Below, piece by piece: positions 35,463-44,417 of a stretch of 64,000 bases of DNA. The position numbers and the translations under genes were made by a program. This stretch comes from CAVSXS01 sp963767715 (GTDB taxonomy: Bacteria > Chloroflexota > Ktedonobacteria > Ktedonobacterales > Ktedonobacteraceae), in NCBI GenBank assembly GCA_963767715.1, contig CAVYFA010000007.1, forward strand, positions 114,520-178,519, given 5' to 3'. Position 1 is the first letter of the stretch, and the number at the start of each line of letters is the position of its first letter. The notes beneath the pieces are model-generated. The model saw only the letters and a list, made by a program, of their open reading frames with translations, did no database searches and was not told the DNA's origin.

Positions 35463-35966
35463 CTAGCTCTCCCTGGAGTCTGACTCACTTATTGCATCGT
35501 AATACGCCCAGCCGTCAAGCTCAGGCGGCATCACATCCTGCTGGCTCAGCAACGTAGCCACCTGCGAGCGATGATCGGCCCCGTGGTTGATCGCCTGGAT
35601 CAAAACCATGATGGCCGGGACAGCAAATATTTGTCCCTGATAGGATAGTTGCAGAACCCTACCATGCTCCAATTGCTCTGCGATGGCGATCAGTCCTTCC
35701 CCGCTTTGACGAGCCCGCCGACGCAGCTCGTCGAAGCCTGGAAAGGGATCACCTTCACGGAACGCCGCCTCAGCTTGCTGGCCGGTAAAGCGCCGCACAT
35801 AGCCCTCCTCGCCGGCAACAATATGCACCAGGGTCGCTCGTATGTTGCCATACGTTCCTCTCGTGGTGGCGTCGAGTTGCGCGTCGATCAGGTCGCTACA
35901 GGCATCGAGCAGGCGCAGGTTCGCCCAGAGGTTAAACTTGAAAAAGTCAGCTAGCTCGGTATTCAT
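35463..35966 (-). CDS. DinB family protein
   Basis: A protein of 167 aa forming a four-helix bundle of the DinB/YfiT fold: FFKFNLWANLRLLDACSDL in helix 1, ATLVHIVAGEEGYVRRF in helix 2 (with the metal-binding His) and LIQAINHGADHRSQVATLL in helix 4 (HGADHRSQ carries the other two His). Typical members are metal-dependent thiol transferases. GGGAG upstream of the ATG. Between the ABM and methyltransferase genes. Confidence 0.85.
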   Translation of the reverse strand: MNTELADFFKFNLWANLRLLDACSDLIDAQLDATTRGTYGNIRATLVHIVAGEEGYVRRFTGQQAEAAFREGDPFPGFDELRRRARQSGEGLIAIAEQLEHGRVLQLSYQGQIFAVPAIMVLIQAINHGADHRSQVATLLSQQDVMPPELDGWAYYDAISESDSRES

Positions 35967-36010
35967 GGGGTCAACTCCCTTCTGTCTTTCTCCTCTGCAC
36001 CTTCACCGGC

Positions 36011-36334
36011 TCATATAGCCGATGATACGTCCAACCCTTTCCCACCTACCGGCAATACATCGATCTTTTCGGGGGAGCCGGCTAACAACAGTAGCGCCTT
36101 CTCGATAAGCTCCCGTGCGCCCTCGACAGTCAGCGAAGCATCATGCTCTTCCTGGCTCCTCCACACCTCAGTCACCCACACGCTCTCCGCTTCAGTCGGG
36201 GAAGTATTTACGATATACAACTGGCATCCCGGCGCCTCCTCGATACCTGCTGCCGCCTGCAACAGTAGTTCAACCAGCCTCTCACGCTGCCCCGGCCTTG
36301 CAACGAATTTCACATAGCATCCATACGAGCTCAT
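36011..36334 (-). CDS. Antibiotic biosynthesis monooxygenase (ABM) domain protein
   Basis: A protein of 107 aa, a single ferredoxin-like ABM domain: YGCYVKFVARPGQRERLVELLLQAA, APGCQLYIVNTSP and VWVTEVWRSQEEHDASL. Members are small quinol or haem-like oxygenases without a bound cofactor motif. ATG 36334 is preceded by AAGGAG. It sits among the four small genes inserted between hsdS and hsdR. Confidence 0.82.
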   Translation of the reverse strand: MSSYGCYVKFVARPGQRERLVELLLQAAAGIEEAPGCQLYIVNTSPTEAESVWVTEVWRSQEEHDASLTVEGARELIEKALLLLAGSPEKIDVLPVGGKGLDVSSAI

Positions 36335-36415
36335 AACCTTCTCCTTGATCGGCCTTTCATCACCTAGACAAGTATCCTGGAGGGCAACAGCCTCGTGTGC
36401 CCCTCCCACCGGTCT

Positions 36416-36464
36416 GTCATCCTGAGCACAGTGGAGCCTGTCATCCTGAGCGCAGCGAGGATCT
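36416..36464. repeat. Dispersed repeat family A, two direct copies
   Basis: A degenerate copy at 36416-36440 is followed directly by a better one at 36440-36464 (GTCATCCTGAGCGCAGCGAG), in the same orientation. The second touches the restored stop codon of the alpha/beta hydrolase gene (36464-36466). Confidence 0.75.
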
Positions 36465-37337
36465 CAGTTCCCATTATCTGCTACGACTGTAGCGATCGCC
36501 AGAAAATCCCGCACGATCTGGTTGAACTCGGCCGGCTTCTCCATAAACGGATGATGCGCTGTCTCTGCCATGACCACCGTTTTCGCTCCCGGGATCTCTG
36601 CTGCCAGTTGCTCCAAGCGGATTTGGCCCGTCCCACTCTCCGAGAATGACGAGCGTCGGCACTCCTATCTGCGATAGCCGTCCAATGGCCGGCGGCTCTA
36701 ATGGCACCGGCGGCGTCTCAGCCTGCGCCTCATCATCCGGGCGCTCCCAGTTGCGCGTCGTCATCTCGCGTACCCGCTCGCGCACCTCGGGAGCCGCCTG
36801 CCCCGGAATCCGGCCCGGACCATCCGTCCACAACTCGAGCGAAATCTCAACGGCTCGCGCAATGTCGTGCTGCTCAAATGCTTCTTCAAGGCCCGTGTAC
36901 ATCCGCACCACCTCTGGGTGCTTTTGCATCATTTCTTCCGATGGCCGAAATCCGCTGACGCCTGCTGTGACCGGGATCAGTGCATCGACCATTTCAGGAT
37001 GCTCGAGCGTAAAATCGATAACCAGCGCGCCTCCTCCAGAGACGCCCATCAGATAAGCGCGCTCGATGCCCAGGAATTTCATCAATTCGTAGAGATCCTG
37101 GCGATCAGAATATGGCTCCCCTTTCGTAATCAGCCCCGAATCGCCAAAGCCGCGCTGATCGTAACGCACGACCCGGTAACGTTGGGCGAAAACGGCGAAC
37201 TGCTCGTCCCACGATCTCCGATCCAGCAGGTGTCCATGCACGAGCACGAAGGGATGCCCTGCACCGGCAACCTCATAATACAGGGTTGTGCCGTTTACCT
37301 CTGCGAAACCCGTCTGTACATCCTTTGTGTTTGACAT
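36464..37337 (-). pseudogene. Alpha/beta hydrolase, one apparent frameshift
   Basis: Starts like a normal hydrolase: LVHGHLLDRRSWDEQ, VRYDQRGFGDSG, and the nucleophile elbow LMGVSGGGALVIDF with Ser. The acid segment VILGEWDGP is near residue 225. After it the frame turns to nonsense and stops at 36474. The next frame continues the family sequence (RLEQLAAEIPGAKTVVMAET, then AHHPFMEKPAEF with the catalytic His) to a stop at 36464-36466. Removing one base of the GGCCC run near 36625-36629 restores a protein of about 290 aa. As read, the catalytic His is lost. Confidence 0.85.
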
Positions 37338-37489
37338 AGTGCTGTTCCTTCCTATTAGTATTGGTCAGCTTTTTGAACGGGAAAGCCCTGGAAGTGAAGG
37401 GCTGTCGCTCGACGGCAGACCCCCGAGGCTCTCGCCCTGCAACATCGGTTTAAGGTATAACGCTTATGGGCCATACCCTTCTGGCTTGC

Positions 37490-37626
37490 ACAGGTAGGTT
37501 TATGTGTAGGAGGTCGGTTCATTGTAGAGGCAGGGGCGGCGGGGAGCGGTGCGGGGCCCCTTGCGGGTGCCTTGCCTGCCTCTGCGCCTCGTTGGCCCTT
37601 TCTCGAGAAAAACCTCCCCGTGTAAG
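37490..37626. repeat. Dispersed repeat family B, copy 4
   Basis: Same landmarks as the other copies: GCACAGGTAGGTTTATGTG, GTAGAGGCAGGGGCGG, GCGGGGCCCCTTGCGGGTGCC, then GGCCCTTTCTCGAG. It lies in the 333-bp gap between the hydrolase gene and the 3' end of hsdS; nothing else was seen in that gap. Confidence 0.85.
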
Positions 37627-37670
37627 TACCCTTCTGGTCGCCCTCCGGAAACAGACGACGCACATACTCA

Positions 37671-39062
37671 TCACTCTACACCTCTCACATCAATCTTCCC
37701 CGTCACCGCCGCCGAAATAAGCGCAACCCTGTACTCCTTTAATTTCTCAATCCCCTCGCGAATTCTGGGAATCAGCGCATCGATTTTGGCTGTCTCTTGA
37801 TTGAGATATGCAACTATTGACCGCTGTTCGGATAGGGGTGGAACCAATATTGGTATATTTCCAATATCAGACATATTGAAATGCGCTACTGTAGACCCCT
37901 GAGAGAGCAAATGAATATATTCGTCAGTAATTCCACCATACAGAGACCAGACACCATAATTTCCGTCCAAAAGTCGTTTGTTGACACGAAATAATACCAT
38001 CCTTTGGCCGATACATAGATGAATATCACCTGGGACTATACAGGCTTCTCCTGCTGGAGCTTCCCTTGTAAATAGGATATCACCCTCAACAGGTCTACCT
38101 CGCTGAGTCCATTCAATGTAACCTCTAAAATCTGTATATTTAGCATCTTCTAACAGCAAATTGCCATTTCGTACATTAGAAGTTCGGACTACAAGATATT
38201 CTCCATCTTGATAATATGGAGCTGTTTTGTGTTCAGTATCAATAATTTGCAATAACAAGTACTTTATTCTTCTCACTTCCCAATGCTCTGGTATCTCCCC
38301 CAACCACTCCACCCCCAAATCCCTCATCCTCACATCAGCATTCAGCCCCTTCGTCACAGCCTGGCTAATGAGCGCAGCACGTTTCTCCTGCAATAGCTCT
38401 ATAAGGCGTACTTTCTTCGCTATCAGAGCATTGATACGAGCGGATTCGCGGTCGAGGAAGGTAGCGATAGTACGTTGTTCGTCAAATGGAGGTATCCCTA
38501 CGTGATAATCGCTTATAAAATCTTCTTGTACTCACTGTTGTCCACTGCTGCGCCCTGCTATCCAGGCAGTTCCAATTTTACTAAATGTGTCGGAAATTGC
38601 CAGATAACAGATAAATCTGGCCAGTTATCCCTTTTAGAGGCGTAAATACATGTAACTCTGTTGTACCAAAACCAATACCACCAAGTAGTTCTTTACACCA
38701 AGCTCCCTTCCCGTTTTCAAGACATGGTGTGATCTTGGCTAACTATTACATCATCATCACAAAAATATGTATAACCTTTGGCAAACTTGCTCTATTGTCC
38801 GTGACTCTTCATAGAGAAAGGCTGTCATTCTCTCCATACTCGTTCCATCGGCAAGAAAGATACCTCTGTATCTGCTCGTAATCTCGATATTTCCGATTTC
38901 GGAGGATTTATTTGACATATAAAGCTGAAGTTTGTATCATTCCCAATGTTCCGGTATCTCTCCTAACCACTCCACACCCGAATCCTTATATGCAGGATAG
39001 GGCTTCCACTTGCTTGGCTCTATCGAGGATAACGTCTCTTCCGCCTGCATCATCTCGCTCAT
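37671..39062 (-). pseudogene. hsdS: Type I restriction specificity subunit, degenerate
   Basis: The ATG at 39060-39062 overlaps the hsdM stop (ATGA). The first 41 codons are HsdS-like (ending VEWLGEIPEHWE) and stop at TGA 38937-38939. Beyond it, TRD1 is recognisable only in pieces in different frames: NGTSMERMTAFLYEESRTIEQV, GYTYFCDDDVIV, ITPCLENGKGAW with GIGFGTTELHV, and KIGTAWIAG. A second in-frame TGA lies at 38529-38531. From there to 37671 the frame is open: the central IPPFDEQRTIATFL helix, TRD2, and the final helix ending GKIDVRGVE are intact. At least two stops and three frameshifts rule out a single error. The region is AT-rich compared with its neighbours. Confidence 0.88.
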
Positions 39063-41092
39063 CCGGCCACCTCGCGCAGCATATCCAGGATGTCGCGTTC
39101 CAGCACCTTGATATCGGCTTCGATAGCTTCCAGGGGGCGCGGCGGCTGGTACTTGTAGAAGTAGCGGTTGAAGTTGATCTCGTAGCCGACCTTGCCAACC
39201 CCACCGTCATTCGCGTCGCGCACGTTGGTATTGATCCAGGCATCGGGAACGTAGGGTTTGACCTCGCGTTCGAAATAGCTCCAGATCTCCTCGGCCAGTG
39301 GCACGTTTTCGCTGTCGCGCAGATCCGGGTCTGGTTCGGGGTTGCCATCTTTGTCGGGACAGATTTCCGCGCTCTCGTCGCGTTCGGAGAGCGCCGCGAG
39401 GATGGCTTTGCGCAGTTGTGAAGTCAGTTTGAGGTCCGCGGACTTCGCGTTGCTGTCCAACACCCACTCGAACGTGGGGCGATCCTTGAAGAGCGTTTCC
39501 GGCAGGTTACGCAGCATGGCAAGTATGGCCGCTTGCAGCTCGCGGCCCTCGGCCTCCTCGGCGACTTTTTCGTCTGCCTGTTTCTTCCTGCTGCTTGCCA
39601 GGTCGCTGAAGGCTTTCTCTTCCTTGAGACGCGCGATACGCTCCGCGCTGGACTGGAAGTTGAGGCGTAGGGGTCGCTCTACCGTGATCTTGCGATAGCC
39701 GAAGTGCGTGGTATCGAAGACGCGCGTCTGCTCGCCCTCCTTGAAGTTCAGGTAGAGTTCGATGATCTTTTCCATATGCGCGGGCGAGATTTCGCGCCGT
39801 TTGTCGCCCATGCTCTTGCGCATCGGCACCCAGCAATCTACCGCGTTGATGAGCTGTACCTTCCCGCGCCGGCGCTCCTCCTTGCGGTTGGTCAACACCC
39901 ACACGTAGGTGGCGATGCCGGTATTGTAGAAGAGCTGTTCGGGCAGCGCTACGATGGCCTCTAGCCAGTCATTTTCGAGTATCCAGCGCCGTATCTCGCT
40001 CTCTCCGCTCCCGGCGTCTCCGGTGAACAGCGGCGAGCCGTTCATGACGATCGCCACGCGGCTTCCGCCTTGCTCGGGCTCTTTCATACGCGCCAGCATG
40101 TGCTGGAGGAAGAGCAATTGCCCATCGCTGATGCGCGGTGTGCCGGCCCCGAAGCGCCCGGCAGGGCCGCGCCTGGCCTCGGCCTCGACCGCCGCCTGGT
40201 CCATCTTCCACTCTTTACCATACGGCGGATTGGTGAGCAGGTAGTCGAAATGCTTCCCCGCGTGCTGGTCCCGCGAGAGCGTGCTGCCGAATATGATATT
40301 GTCGGCGTCGCTGCCGTCCGCGCTCTTCATATACAGGTCAGATTTGCAGATGGCGAATGTCTCGCCGTTTAACTCCTGCCCGAATAGATGCACCTCGGCG
40401 TCCCTGCTGATCTCCAGGATGCGCTCCTTGGCTATCGTCAGCATCCCGCCCGAACCGCAGCATGGGTCATACACGGTGCGTACGATATGCTCGTGCTCCA
40501 GGGCGGCTTTGTCCTGCGCCAGCAAGAGATTGACCATCAGGCGAATGACCTCGCGCGGCGTGAAGTGTTCTCCGGGATTCTCGTTGAGCGCCTCGTTGAA
40601 CTTGCGGATCAGCTCCTCGAAGATATAGCCCATGTCGTGGTTGGATACCTTGTCGGGGTGCAGGTCGATGAACTTGAACTTCTCCATCACCAGGAAGAGC
40701 AGCCCGGCCTCGTCCAGCTTGCTGATGGTATTGTTGAAGTCGAACTTCTCCAGCACCTCGCGCATGTTCTCGCTGAAATCGTTGATGTAGGCGCGCAGGT
40801 TGGCCGCCAGGTTAGGCGCGTCACTCATCAGTCGCTCGAAATCATACGGAGAGGTATTGTAGAAGGCATATCCCGATGCCCTGCGCAATTGCGGGGCCAG
40901 GTTATCGAGTTTGCCCTTGAGCCTGTGGTTGACCTCGAGCACGCGCTCTTTTGTAGGCTGCAAGACACAATCAATGCGGCGCAGCACCGTAAAGGGCAGG
41001 ATCACATCCTGGTACTTGCTGCGCTTGAAGGTATCGCGGATGAGGTCGGCTACACTCCAGATAAAGTTGACTTTGTCGCTAAAACCGTTCAT
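39059..41092 (-). CDS. hsdM: Type I restriction-modification methyltransferase subunit M
   Basis: A protein of 677 aa. N-terminal helical HsdM domain (FIWSVADLIRDTFKRSKYQDVILPFTVLRRIDC), then the N6-adenine methylase: SAM motif VYDPCCGSGGMLTIAKERI and catalytic DYLLTNPPYGKEW (NPPY), with LTNRKEERRRGKVQLINA later. The C-terminal ~150 residues are longer than in short HsdM forms. The start at 41092 was chosen because the domain begins there; sequence upstream in the same frame is non-protein-like. The stop overlaps the start of hsdS. Without a functional S subunit it probably cannot target DNA. Confidence 0.9.
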   Translation of the reverse strand: MNGFSDKVNFIWSVADLIRDTFKRSKYQDVILPFTVLRRIDCVLQPTKERVLEVNHRLKGKLDNLAPQLRRASGYAFYNTSPYDFERLMSDAPNLAANLRAYINDFSENMREVLEKFDFNNTISKLDEAGLLFLVMEKFKFIDLHPDKVSNHDMGYIFEELIRKFNEALNENPGEHFTPREVIRLMVNLLLAQDKAALEHEHIVRTVYDPCCGSGGMLTIAKERILEISRDAEVHLFGQELNGETFAICKSDLYMKSADGSDADNIIFGSTLSRDQHAGKHFDYLLTNPPYGKEWKMDQAAVEAEARRGPAGRFGAGTPRISDGQLLFLQHMLARMKEPEQGGSRVAIVMNGSPLFTGDAGSGESEIRRWILENDWLEAIVALPEQLFYNTGIATYVWVLTNRKEERRRGKVQLINAVDCWVPMRKSMGDKRREISPAHMEKIIELYLNFKEGEQTRVFDTTHFGYRKITVERPLRLNFQSSAERIARLKEEKAFSDLASSRKKQADEKVAEEAEGRELQAAILAMLRNLPETLFKDRPTFEWVLDSNAKSADLKLTSQLRKAILAALSERDESAEICPDKDGNPEPDPDLRDSENVPLAEEIWSYFEREVKPYVPDAWINTNVRDANDGGVGKVGYEINFNRYFYKYQPPRPLEAIEADIKVLERDILDMLREVAG

Positions 41093-41285
41093 AAATCCAG
41101 CCTGTCCATTCCAGCGTTCCCAGCATAATGCTTTGGATGAGGATACTGCGAGGGCAACGGTATCAAATTGCAGGGGAATTGTCAAGCAAACACCCAACCG
41201 GGAAGGGATCGGCGTAACCTCGTCTCGTATCTTGCTGTAGAGGCCGCCGGACAATGTGCCGGTATCCCAGGGCTTCAAGGCAAAA

Positions 41286-41309
41286 GTCCACATCAGCGGT
41301 GATGTGGAC
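41286..41309. promoter_or_regulatory. Palindrome GTCCACATCA-N4-TGATGTGGAC
   Basis: Perfect 10-bp arms and a 4-nt centre, in the 260-bp region between the divergent hsdM and cupredoxin genes. It could be an operator for either, or a hairpin. Confidence 0.5.
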
Positions 41310-41354
41310 CTTCTCTCCGCACTATAACACGACACTTGCAGGAAAGGGAACACG

Positions 41355-41843
41355 ATGCACAGAAACGCAGGTTCCGTTTCATATCGCTCCTCATACCTTC
41401 GTAAAGTATGGCTCGTTCTGCTGGCGCTCGGTGCGCTTGTACTCGTCGCGGCCTGCGGCGGCACTTCCTCCGGTTCGGGTTCTACCCCGACGCCGGCGAC
41501 CGGGACGACACCCACGCCCACAGCCGCCGGCACGACGCCCACCGCAACAACCCCGGCGGGCAACGGCCAGGCGGTCACCATCACCACCGATAGCAGCGGC
41601 AATTTCGCCTTCAGTCCGGCCACCCTCACCATCAAAGCGGGTACCACCCTCACCTGGACCAATATGACCCAGACAGTGCATACCGTCACCAGTGATGATG
41701 GCAAGTCTTTCAATTCGGGCATCGCCACACCCATTGCCGCCTCAGGAGGGACCTACAGCTTCACCTTTAAGAGTACGGGCACCTTCCCGTATCACTGCCA
41801 GATCCATCCCTTCATGAAGGCCACGATTATCGTCACGTCCTGA
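41355..41843 (+). CDS. Cupredoxin (plastocyanin-like) lipoprotein
   Basis: A protein of 162 aa. Lipobox LVLVAAC at about residues 27-34, so it is tethered outside the membrane. A Thr/Pro-rich stalk (36-70) follows, then a type 1 copper domain: FSPATLTIKAGTTLTWTN, first His in TVHTVTSD, and the copper loop YHCQIHPFM providing Cys, His and Met. It probably carries electrons in the periplasm or cell wall. ATG 41355 has CAGGAAAGGG ahead. A second small lipoprotein gene follows 195 bp downstream. Confidence 0.92.
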   Translation: MHRNAGSVSYRSSYLRKVWLVLLALGALVLVAACGGTSSGSGSTPTPATGTTPTPTAAGTTPTATTPAGNGQAVTITTDSSGNFAFSPATLTIKAGTTLTWTNMTQTVHTVTSDDGKSFNSGIATPIAASGGTYSFTFKSTGTFPYHCQIHPFMKATIIVTS

Positions 41844-42038
41844 AGGCGTTGGCGGTTCATCTGGGAGCAAGCGCGCTGGACACGGCGGGTGTAACACTTG
41901 CGCGTATAGATGTGCGGAGAGACATGACCACTGAAGTGCATCTCCGCGTTGCGCTCTTCCAACGCATTCTGATGGCGCACTTCATGATTCTTGTAGGCAC
42001 GTCTTATTCTAGACAGACAACAGAGGAGTATTGAGCAT

Positions 42039-42587
42039 ATGAAGCACTCGAGAAATGCCCTCTTTTTGGCCATGAGCCTTGCGCTGGCGCTATTCATCGT
42101 TGCGTGTGGCTCTTCTAGCGGCGGGAGTGGGCCCTATGGAAGCAGCAGCGGCAATACGACATCCGCGTCCACGCCCAGCAGCAGTTCTGCGGCATCTATT
42201 AAGACCGCTGCCCTGACTGTGGGCGGCAAGTCGATGGCGGTGTTTACCAATGCGCAGGGGATGACGCTCTACTACCGCACCTCGGATACCCCTACCTCCG
42301 TGTGCAGTGGCGGCTGCGCGAGCGCCTGGCCCCCGCTGCTGAGCACCACGATGCCCAGCGTCTCGGCCTCAGTGCCGGGCGCCTTCAGCTTGATGAACGA
42401 TGCCAACGGCAGCCAGGTCGCCTATAACGGCCACCCCCTGTATACCTATTCGGGCGACTCCGCCCCAGGGCAGACCAACGGCCAGGGCGTTGGCAACGTC
42501 TGGTTTGTTGCCCCTACCACGCTCCCGGCGACAACCAACCCTTCAGCGGGTGCGACACCGACTTCTGGCGGGTACAATTACCCTTAA
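42039..42587 (+). CDS. Lipoprotein with secreted repeat of PF03640 type
   Basis: A protein of 182 aa with lipobox LFIVACGSSSG at about residue 23 and a Ser/Thr-rich linker. The rest holds two copies of the motif found in COG4315 lipoproteins: GKSMAVFTNAQGMTLYYRTSD...CSGGCASAWPPL, and QVAYNGHPLYTYSGDSAPGQTNGQGVGNVWFV. Function unknown. AGAGGAG precedes the start. Confidence 0.87.
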   Translation: MKHSRNALFLAMSLALALFIVACGSSSGGSGPYGSSSGNTTSASTPSSSSAASIKTAALTVGGKSMAVFTNAQGMTLYYRTSDTPTSVCSGGCASAWPPLLSTTMPSVSASVPGAFSLMNDANGSQVAYNGHPLYTYSGDSAPGQTNGQGVGNVWFVAPTTLPATTNPSAGATPTSGGYNYP

Positions 42588-42644
42588 TTTCGCGATACCA
42601 GGCCGGGTCCGTTAAATTATCGTCCGATTGGTCAGCGCTGCTTT

Positions 42645-43283
42645 TTACGAGACCTGCGAAGTGGAGATGCTGAAGGAACAATGTGGGGAGCCAGGATTCT
42701 CGCAGCGCTGCTGAACCGGCACGCCGACCAGTTCGGAAAGAAAGGTTTCTGCGAGCTGGCAGACCTCTGGATGGTTCGGGACAACGGCGGCAAAAGGACA
42801 GCTATACCCTTCAATCGTCGAGACTTCCCCTCCTTGCGCAAGTTCTGCCAGGCCACCGAGTTGATTCAGCGCCTCGACCGCTCGTTCAAGTCGGAACTGT
42901 CCATCCCCATCCAGGATGTGCCATTGCGCGGCGAGCCGCCGTCCAACTGTGCGCATCAGGGCTTCTCTCTGCTGAACAGTCACGCTTTCAGCAAGTGCGT
43001 CTAGTAGATACGAGAGAATCAGATCGTAGGATTGCGGGAAGAGTTGCTCGGCCTGGGGCGTCAGCGTATAGACCGAGGCTGGCTTGCCACCACTGCGCCG
43101 CTCACCGCTTTGTCGTACCAACCCATCTCGTTCGAGCGTAGCAAGGTGCGCACGGATCGCGTTGTCCGTCAGCTCGAGCGCCTGAGCCAGTTCGTCCACC
43201 GTTTGACCGGCACGGCGTAATAACAAGATAATGTGCCCGCGCGTACTGGCAAAAAACCGTTCGTTTGCATGTGCCTGCGACAT
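42645..43283 (-). CDS. SufR-like winged-helix regulator with C-terminal Cys cluster
   Basis: A protein of 212 aa. N-terminal winged helix (GHIILLLRRAGQTVDELAQALELTDNAIRAHLATLERDGLV, wing SGERRSGGKPASVYTLT). The C-terminal half contains Cys in YSCPFAAVVPNHPEVCQL, QQRCENPG and PHCSFSI, spaced as in SufR-type Fe-S-binding regulators (first two Cys 13 apart). It may sense redox or iron-sulfur status. Transcribed away from the Rieske/folE operon; an AAGTCAA-N8-TTGACTT palindrome on that operon's -35 box is a plausible binding site. Confidence 0.8.
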   Translation of the reverse strand: MSQAHANERFFASTRGHIILLLRRAGQTVDELAQALELTDNAIRAHLATLERDGLVRQSGERRSGGKPASVYTLTPQAEQLFPQSYDLILSYLLDALAESVTVQQREALMRTVGRRLAAQWHILDGDGQFRLERAVEALNQLGGLAELAQGGEVSTIEGYSCPFAAVVPNHPEVCQLAETFLSELVGVPVQQRCENPGSPHCSFSISTSQVS

Positions 43284-43331
43284 GTGTTCCTCCTATCTTC
43301 AGTGTACTTCCCCATCATCGGTTTGTCAAGG

Positions 43332-43353
43332 AAGTCAAGTAAATCATTGACTT
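43332..43353. promoter_or_regulatory. Palindrome AAGTCAA-N8-TTGACTT overlapping a -35 box
   Basis: Perfect 7-bp arms. The right arm contains the TTGACT of the promoter at 43347-43375. A regulator bound here would block the Rieske/folE promoter. Confidence 0.5.
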
Positions 43354-43375
43354 TCTAGAATATCTATGGTATACA
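43347..43375 (+). promoter_or_regulatory. Probable sigma-70 promoter of Rieske/folE operon
   Basis: TTGACT at 43347-43352, a 17-bp spacer, TATACA at 43370-43375. 103 bp before the Rieske-domain gene's start. Confidence 0.65.
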
Positions 43376-43478
43376 GAACAAGAGGCAGGAATTTCCTGTG
43401 ATGTGGTGTTTTCTGACCGTCTGTGAAGTACATCGACACTGGGTCGGATGTATCCGTTGTCAAAAAGGAGAAGAGTTC

Positions 43479-44399
43479 ATGTCCGAGATGCCCCCTGTTA
43501 CCATGCCCGACACTGCTCCCCCTCCCTCATCCGCACCTCAGCCATTTGCTGAGCGCTTCAGCGATGGCTTGCAGCAGGCGATCGGGGTCCTGGTTGGTGC
43601 TCACCGCAAACCGCCGCGCCGCCTGAAGAGTCTCTTGAACGGGACGTGGTTCGGGCACCCCTTGCATCCCGCCATTACCGACGTCCCCATTACTGCCTGG
43701 ATGCTCACCGCCGTGTTTGATGTGCTCTGGCTGATTTCACCGGCAACCTTCGCCTGGGCGGCCTACGCCGCGTTCGTCGCGGTGATTGGCGGCCTGCTGG
43801 GGGCACTCGGCGCGATCGTGACCGGCCTGACTGACTGGAGTGATACCTACGGCGCGGAGCGCCGGGTTGGCCTCAATCACGCGCTCTTCAACGCGGGTGC
43901 CACCCTGCTCTACCTGCTCTCCTTCGTGCTGCGGCTCCTCGCCGGTCCCGGCGATGGCGTCCCCGCCGCCATTCTCGGGTTCGCCGGGCTGCTGAGCGTC
44001 TTATACGCAGCGTACCTGGGCGGCGAAATGGTCTTTACGAAGGGAACCGGGGTAAATCATACCGCCTGGGAGGCAGCAGGCGACAATTATGAAGCAGTGC
44101 TGCCGGTGGACGAGGTCGAGGACAACCGGCTCTACCGCGTCACGGCCTCTGGCGTTCCAGTGGTGTTGCTGCGCCAGGGACTGCAGTTGTATGCCATCTC
44201 GGCAACCTGCCCCCACGCAGGAGGCCCGCTCGACGAGGGAGCGCTGCAAGGGGACGTGGTAGAGTGTCCCTGGCACGGCTCGCGCTTCTGCCTGCGCGAC
44301 GGTCGCGTACTCACCGGGCCGGCAACCGTTGATGCGCCTCGTTATGATGTGCGCGTGCGCAACGGACAGGTCGAGATCAGGCGCATTGGTGGCCAGTAG
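43479..44399 (+). CDS. DUF2231 membrane domain fused to Rieske [2Fe-2S] domain
   Basis: A protein of 306 aa. Residues 1-40 are a Pro-rich head. About 60-195 form a four-helix DUF2231 membrane domain (GHPLHPAITDVPITAWM with the conserved His pair; GLTDWSD). The C-terminal 105 residues are a Rieske ferredoxin domain with CPHAGGPL and CPWHGSRF supplying the two Cys and two His of the cluster. It may couple electron transfer to a membrane partner. AAAAAGGAG precedes ATG 43479. folE starts 18 bp downstream, so the two share a transcript. Confidence 0.9.
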   Translation: MSEMPPVTMPDTAPPPSSAPQPFAERFSDGLQQAIGVLVGAHRKPPRRLKSLLNGTWFGHPLHPAITDVPITAWMLTAVFDVLWLISPATFAWAAYAAFVAVIGGLLGALGAIVTGLTDWSDTYGAERRVGLNHALFNAGATLLYLLSFVLRLLAGPGDGVPAAILGFAGLLSVLYAAYLGGEMVFTKGTGVNHTAWEAAGDNYEAVLPVDEVEDNRLYRVTASGVPVVLLRQGLQLYAISATCPHAGGPLDEGALQGDVVECPWHGSRFCLRDGRVLTGPATVDAPRYDVRVRNGQVEIRRIGGQ

Positions 44400-44417
44400 A
44401 ACAGAGGGAGAAGACAA

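Noticed and set aside
41093..41734. N-terminal extension of hsdM by about 214 residues
   Set aside because: It runs antisense through the cupredoxin gene and is rich in Val/Pro without homology; the HsdM domain begins at 41092.
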